Source of the DNA: Methanoregula sp.
GTDB taxonomy: Archaea; Halobacteriota; Methanomicrobia; Methanomicrobiales; Methanospirillaceae
DNA length: 45,869 nt
NCBI RefSeq assembly: GCF_028712425.1
Contig: NZ_JAQTQD010000021.1
Coordinates: 1-45,869, forward strand
Reading direction: 5' to 3'
Shown here: positions 42,589 to 45,869 of the stretch, piece by piece
Layout of the letters: each line of letters begins with the position of its first letter
Numbering within the stretch: the stretch's first letter is position 1
Notes under the pieces: generated by a model
Seen by the model: the letters and a program-made list of their open reading frames with translations, nothing else
Told to the model about the DNA's origin: nothing
Databases searched by the model: none
Program-made: the position numbers and the translations under genes

Positions 42589-43436
42589 CGGACACCTCCC
42601 TTCTGAACGTACCATTTCAGGATAGCTGCATTGGTCAGCCACGTATTGATGACATCAAAGAGAAGCCCGATGAGAAGCACTGCAGAGATCTCCATGAGGA
42701 TCTGGATTGAGCCAAACCAGGAAACAATAAAGAGGGCGGTGATAGCGGCAAAGGTGGTTGAGGTCATGACAATCCCCGTGTGGAATGCACCCGCAAGTTT
42801 GTCATGCAGTTTTCCCTGACGTTTCAGTACGCGATTTGTGAGGAGGATGTCGCTATCCACGGAGTAACCAATCAGCATGAGAAGAGCTGCGGTTGTTCCC
42901 AGGGTCAAAGAAATGCCAATAAGGTTCATTGCTGCCGCGGTCATGACGATATCCGCGAACGCAGATAATACAATGGCAACACTGGGAACAAACGTCCGGA
43001 ACGTGAGAAAAACAACAATTGCCATACCGATGAACGAGAAGATCAGGGCAATGAAAGCCTGGTATTGCAGCGATTTCCCGAAGGTCTCGCTGATCTGGCT
43101 GATGCTCGCATCGGGATATTTCTGGCCGACAAAGGTTACAAGGGACTTTGACTGTGCATCGTCCATGGTCCCGAATTTCAGGAATTTCGCATCGTTCATG
43201 TCGCTGATCTCAGAGAGGGGATACCCGGCAAAGACGGTCCGCAGATCGTCCTGTGTATCGGTTGTCCTGATAGTAACCGCGGTGCCTCCCGAGAAATCAA
43301 GACCGGGCGTGACCGGCATTCCTATCGACATCATGGTAAAGCCGACAAAGAGGAGAGAGAGAACAAGAAGCACAAGCGGGATGACTACCAACTGTTTGGG
43401 AGAATATTTCTCTATGTTATAGTTGATCAATCCCAT
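42585..43436 (-). CDS. secF: protein-export membrane protein SecF
   Basis: 283 residues with six predicted membrane segments: an N-terminal helix, then GLDFSGGTAVTIRT (the conserved D-x-x-GG), a short external domain, and a five-helix C-terminal bundle including GYSVDSDILLTNRVLKR, the SecF motif 6 region. It partners SecD. The order secF-secD with a one-base-overlap junction is usual in archaea, the reverse of bacteria. A box-A-like element 25-30 bases upstream suggests a leaderless transcript. Confidence 0.95.
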   Translation of the reverse strand: MGLINYNIEKYSPKQLVVIPLVLLVLSLLFVGFTMMSIGMPVTPGLDFSGGTAVTIRTTDTQDDLRTVFAGYPLSEISDMNDAKFLKFGTMDDAQSKSLVTFVGQKYPDASISQISETFGKSLQYQAFIALIFSFIGMAIVVFLTFRTFVPSVAIVLSAFADIVMTAAAMNLIGISLTLGTTAALLMLIGYSVDSDILLTNRVLKRQGKLHDKLAGAFHTGIVMTSTTFAAITALFIVSWFGSIQILMEISAVLLIGLLFDVINTWLTNAAILKWYVQKGGVR

Positions 43437-43460
43437 GTCTTACTCATCTGTTGATGAACG

Positions 43461-43470
43461 ATTAAATAGT
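43461..43470 (-). promoter_or_regulatory. box A of the secFD operon
   Basis: On the minus strand this reads ACTATTTAAT, a TATA-like element centred about 29 bases before the secF ATG, which would place transcription start almost at the start codon. Confidence 0.45.
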
Positions 43471-43618
43471 TATCAGGTTATCCCGGTGAAAGGAAAGTGT
43501 ATCACCAGAGTATACGGTTTCGCGCGGGAGGGCAATTTCATGATTGCGCAGAAAATTTTTGTTTCTTTTTTAATTGGCGGAATTTGCTAATAGGGTTTCA
43601 AAATCGCGCAAAATCAAA

Positions 43619-43629
43619 AATTATATATA
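43619..43629 (+). promoter_or_regulatory. TATA box of the DUF2551 gene
   Basis: AATTATATATAG is a strong archaeal TATA element about 28 bases upstream of the ATG at 43653, implying a very short leader. Just upstream the phrase TTGCTAATAGGG resembles part of the 237-bp repeat, which may be chance. Confidence 0.6.
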
Positions 43630-43652
43630 GAGCGACCGGTGACACTAGATGT

Positions 43653-43964
43653 ATGAGATCTCCCTCCGAGATCAAGAGAGTCATTGAGGGCCGGCTCCGG
43701 TCATACCTGTCCCGCGACAGGACCGGGATCCGGCGCGAAGTCCTCAGGCTCTTTGTAAAGTCAAAAGCGATCACCATCGCTGAACTGGTGGCCATACTCC
43801 AGAAACAGTTCACGGTCACCTTTCATGCGATTGCTTCAATGGTCGGGATCATCGCTTCCCGCATCGGGATCCTGCGTTCAACGCGGAATCCCGATGGAGT
43901 GAACAGCTACGAGCTCAAGGAAAAGTATACCGACATCGTAACCAGGATTGTCAACACTGCATGA
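43653..43964 (+). CDS. DUF2551 family protein (small winged-helix-like regulator)
   Basis: 103 residues matching DUF2551, a family confined to methanogens: RSPSEIKRVIEGRLRSYLSR, DRTGIRREVLRLF, then a helical region resembling a winged helix (ITIAELVAILQKQFTVTFHA) and ASRIGILRSTRNPDGVNSYE. A DNA-binding role is inferred from the helix pattern; its target is unknown. ATG 43653 is chosen because it matches the family N-terminus and sits right behind a strong TATA box; the longer upstream frame would run through the promoter. Confidence 0.85.
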   Translation: MRSPSEIKRVIEGRLRSYLSRDRTGIRREVLRLFVKSKAITIAELVAILQKQFTVTFHAIASMVGIIASRIGILRSTRNPDGVNSYELKEKYTDIVTRIVNTA

Positions 43965-44014
43965 GCAGGTACTTTTCCGATCCATAACCGTTTTTACCCG
44001 GCCATTCCTATGCT

Positions 44015-44302
44015 ATGAGCATAATGTATTCTCATGGCCGGCCTGATTTACACGACATCAGTATTGATCCGGAAGTCATCGAATTCATGGATAAGCGCGA
44101 TTCTGATTTCCGGATCTGCACTTCCTGTGGTGGCCCGATACTATTGCCGGTCCGCATCAAGCCACCGAAGAAAACCGATCTCCTGGTAAAAGCCGGTAAC
44201 CATACCATCTATGTCTCCATCCACCAGGCACGTTTTCTCAATTGCATCCAGATGGAGATGGTTCCGTTCTTTGACGATGATTCCTACGGGTACGACCACT
44301 GA
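44015..44302 (+). CDS. small conserved protein with one CxxC motif, next to archease
   Basis: 95 residues, acidic at both ends, with a single zinc-finger-like pair RICTSCGGPILLPVRIKPPK near the middle followed by two beta strands (HTIYVSIHQARFL). I do not recognise a named family. The stop overlaps the archease start by one base (TGATG), so it is translated with archease and probably rtcB. This suggests a link to RNA ligation, or to RNA processing in general, but no function can be assigned from sequence. Confidence 0.7.
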   Translation: MSIMYSHGRPDLHDISIDPEVIEFMDKRDSDFRICTSCGGPILLPVRIKPPKKTDLLVKAGNHTIYVSIHQARFLNCIQMEMVPFFDDDSYGYDH

Positions 44303-44709
44303 TGAGTTTTGAGGAAATATCGCACACGGCAGATGTGAAAATCCAGGTGTCGGCATCCACCCTTGAAGCGCTTTTCTCTGACGCATTCGACGCACTGATG
44401 CAGGTAATGTACGGAAAGAACCGGAGAGGCGGGACACGGCGCGAATTCACCCTGCATGCAGACAATAATGAAACGCTCCTTGTGGATTTCCTGTCTGAGG
44501 TCCTGTTCATCTCCGATGTTGACGGGCTGGTCTTCTCCCGTGCCGGCATCACCATCAACCGGGAAGAGTTAACTGCCGTGCTTGATGGCGAAGCATTTGA
44601 TCCTTCACGACATGCGGGGGGTACCGAAGTCAAGGGCATCTCCTATTCCGGCCTCTCAATTACGCACGATACGAACGGATATATGCTGGACGTCCTACTT
44701 GATGTATAA
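44302..44709 (+). CDS. archease
   Basis: 135 residues matching archease: SFEEISHTADVKIQVSASTL at the N-terminus, ALMQVMYG, LVDFLSEVLFISDVDGLVF, VKGISYSGLSI and a C-terminal YMLDVLLDV strand, with the conserved metal-binding acidic residues in HTAD and the final Asp. Archease activates the RNA ligase RtcB, allowing multiple turnovers and GTP or ATP use. rtcB follows 21 bases downstream. Confidence 0.95.
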   Translation: MSFEEISHTADVKIQVSASTLEALFSDAFDALMQVMYGKNRRGGTRREFTLHADNNETLLVDFLSEVLFISDVDGLVFSRAGITINREELTAVLDGEAFDPSRHAGGTEVKGISYSGLSITHDTNGYMLDVLLDV

Positions 44710-44716
44710 CGGGACA

Positions 44717-44722
44717 AGGAGG
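44717..44722 (+). promoter_or_regulatory. ribosome-binding site of rtcB
   Basis: AGGAGG, with a spacing of 8 bases to the ATG at 44731, is one of the strongest Shine-Dalgarno matches in the window and fixes this start. Confidence 0.7.
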
Positions 44723-44730
44723 GCGATGAG

Positions 44731-45869
44731 ATGATCGAAGGTGTTGTGCGGATCGCGGAAAATGAATGGGAAGTCCCATGCGGGTACATTCCCGGTATGC
44801 GGGTACCCGGGAAGTTCTTCCTCTCTGAATCTCTCGGGCGTACCCTCGAGCCGGGGGCCATTTCTCAGCTTGCCAATGTCGCGACCCTGCCCGGAATCGT
44901 AAAACACGCTCTTGCCATGCCGGATATTCACTGGGGATATGGTTTTCCCATTGGCGGGGTTGCCGCATTCTCGCTGGAAGACGGGGTCATCTCTCCCGGA
45001 GGGGTAGGATTCGATATCAACTGTGGTGTCCGACTCCTGACCACCCCGATATCGATGCAGGATATCAACAACCGCAAGAAGGACCTGATCGATCAACTCT
45101 TCCATGTCGTCCCCACAGGTGTCGGGGCAAAAAGCTCCCAGAAACTTCCCTCGCGTGCACTCGATGATATGATGATAAAAGGTGCCCGCTGGGCAGTGGA
45201 GAATGGTTATGGCAACGAACGGGATCTTGTCAGGTGCGAAGAAGCCGGTGGCATGAAGGGTGCCTCGGTAAAAACTGTATCCGCAAAGGCACGCCAGCGG
45301 GGCATCCCGCAGGGTGGCACCCTGGGGTCCGGCAACCACTTCCTGGAGATCCAGGTTGTCCGGGAGATCTTTGATCCGGTTGCAGCCAGGGCATTCGGCC
45401 TCCACGAGGGGCAGGTCTGCTGCATGATCCATTGCGGCTCACGCGGGCTGGGGCACCAGGTGTGCACGGATCACTTGAAACTCCTTGAAACAGCGACAAA
45501 AAAGTACCAGATCAGGCTCCCTGACCGCCAGCTCGCCTGTGCACCGATCAGTTCGCCGGAAGGGAGAGACTACTTCAGCGCCATGGCCTCTTCGGCGAAT
45601 TATGCCTGGGCCAACCGCCAGTTAATCACGCATGCAGTCCGTGAAGTCCTGGCAAAGATGTTTGGGGTCGGCCACGATGAGATGCCCCTTGTGTATGACG
45701 TTGCCCACAATGTGGCGAAGATTGAAGAGCATTGCGTTGATGGCAAACGGATGCAGGTCTGTGTCCACCGGAAGGGAGCAACGCGGGCATTCGATCCCGG
45801 ATCGGCGGATCTTCCATCAGACCTCTCAACAATCGGCCAGCCGGTTATCATTCCCGGCAGCATGGGCAC
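44731..45869 (+). CDS. rtcB: tRNA-splicing ligase RtcB (3' end beyond window)
   Basis: The first 379 codons of RtcB; the gene runs off the right edge. Active-site residues seen in order: D95 and C98 in GFDINCGVRL, H203 in GNHFLE, H234 in IHCGSRGLGH and H326 in YDVAHNVAK, all metal ligands or neighbours. The guanylylated histidine near 400 lies outside the window. RtcB joins 2',3'-cyclic phosphate and 5'-OH RNA ends in tRNA splicing and repair using GTP and Mn2+. The GFDINCG site, a known intein position in archaeal RtcB, is uninterrupted. It forms an operon with archease. Confidence 0.95.
   Translation, partial: MIEGVVRIAENEWEVPCGYIPGMRVPGKFFLSESLGRTLEPGAISQLANVATLPGIVKHALAMPDIHWGYGFPIGGVAAFSLEDGVISPGGVGFDINCGVRLLTTPISMQDINNRKKDLIDQLFHVVPTGVGAKSSQKLPSRALDDMMIKGARWAVENGYGNERDLVRCEEAGGMKGASVKTVSAKARQRGIPQGGTLGSGNHFLEIQVVREIFDPVAARAFGLHEGQVCCMIHCGSRGLGHQVCTDHLKLLETATKKYQIRLPDRQLACAPISSPEGRDYFSAMASSANYAWANRQLITHAVREVLAKMFGVGHDEMPLVYDVAHNVAKIEEHCVDGKRMQVCVHRKGATRAFDPGSADLPSDLSTIGQPVIIPGSMG

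Overview
The window comes from a hydrogenotrophic methanogen, most likely of the order Methanomicrobiales (a Methanoregula-like genome; the genus is inferred from gene content only). Support: a methanogenesis marker 8 protein, the methanopterin enzyme MptD, an F420:NADP oxidoreductase, the archaeal pantoate kinase/phosphopantothenate synthetase route to CoA, archaeal replication and RNA proteins (TBP, MCM, RFC, NMD3, Taw2, archease, RtcB), and families typical of this lineage (DUF3821, DUF2551, DUF1624, many PAS/REC signalling proteins). Most genes are GC-rich with short gaps or ATGA overlaps. The exceptions are several AT-richer, gene-poor stretches.

Layout. 1-1156: gene-poor, with a possible partial gene at the left edge, a hairpin, an 18-bp-periodic array of 13-bp palindromes and scraps of coding-like sequence. 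1157-3822: a DUF1624 membrane protein, mmp8, a broken REC-PAS gene and mscL. 3823-4440: a cluster of stem-loops. 4441-9995: a PKD/M50-like membrane protein and a 1273-residue REC-GAF-PAS5-histidine kinase with an internal tandem duplication. 9984-11126: an AT-rich GNAT gene between 15-bp direct repeats, one of which overlaps the 3' end of tRNA-Leu(CAG), followed by a truncated second tRNA-Leu. 11127-14792: two acyl-CoA synthetase paralogues, one with an N-terminal ribbon-helix-helix domain. 15020-19816: TBP, then a minus-strand DNA-repair operon (RPA-associated protein, metallophosphoesterase, Lhr helicase); the helicase frame is broken by a single in-frame TAG. 19924-21592: two exported or membrane-anchored proteins. 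21741-32834: a long plus-strand run, rfcS-mcm-mptD-TatD-DUF424-nmd3-taw2-coaBC, then pantoate kinase-phosphopantothenate synthetase-divergent RFC paralogue-methyltransferase. 32925-36784: a segment bounded by two 237-bp inverted repeats, holding more stem-loops, an AIR-synthase-like gene and a TPR gene. 37114-43436: pilin-like protein, rubredoxin, DUF99, AglJ-like glycosyltransferase, fuculose-phosphate aldolase, Fno, thioredoxin and secFD. 43653-45869: DUF2551, a small CxxC protein, archease and rtcB, which runs off the right edge.

How the genes work together. rfcS/mcm and the lhr operon serve replication and repair. nmd3, taw2, archease and rtcB serve ribosome and tRNA maturation. mptD, fucA (a lactaldehyde source for F420) and fno serve C1 and F420 cofactors. 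coaBC, pantoate kinase and phosphopantothenate synthetase make CoA, which the acyl-CoA synthetases use. The most unusual signals are the in-frame TAG in lhr, the family of stem-loops whose stems covary, the 237-bp inverted repeats, the RHH-synthetase fusion, the tRNA-linked direct repeats around the GNAT gene and the palindrome array near the left edge. No CRISPR array, transposase, integrase or intein was seen.
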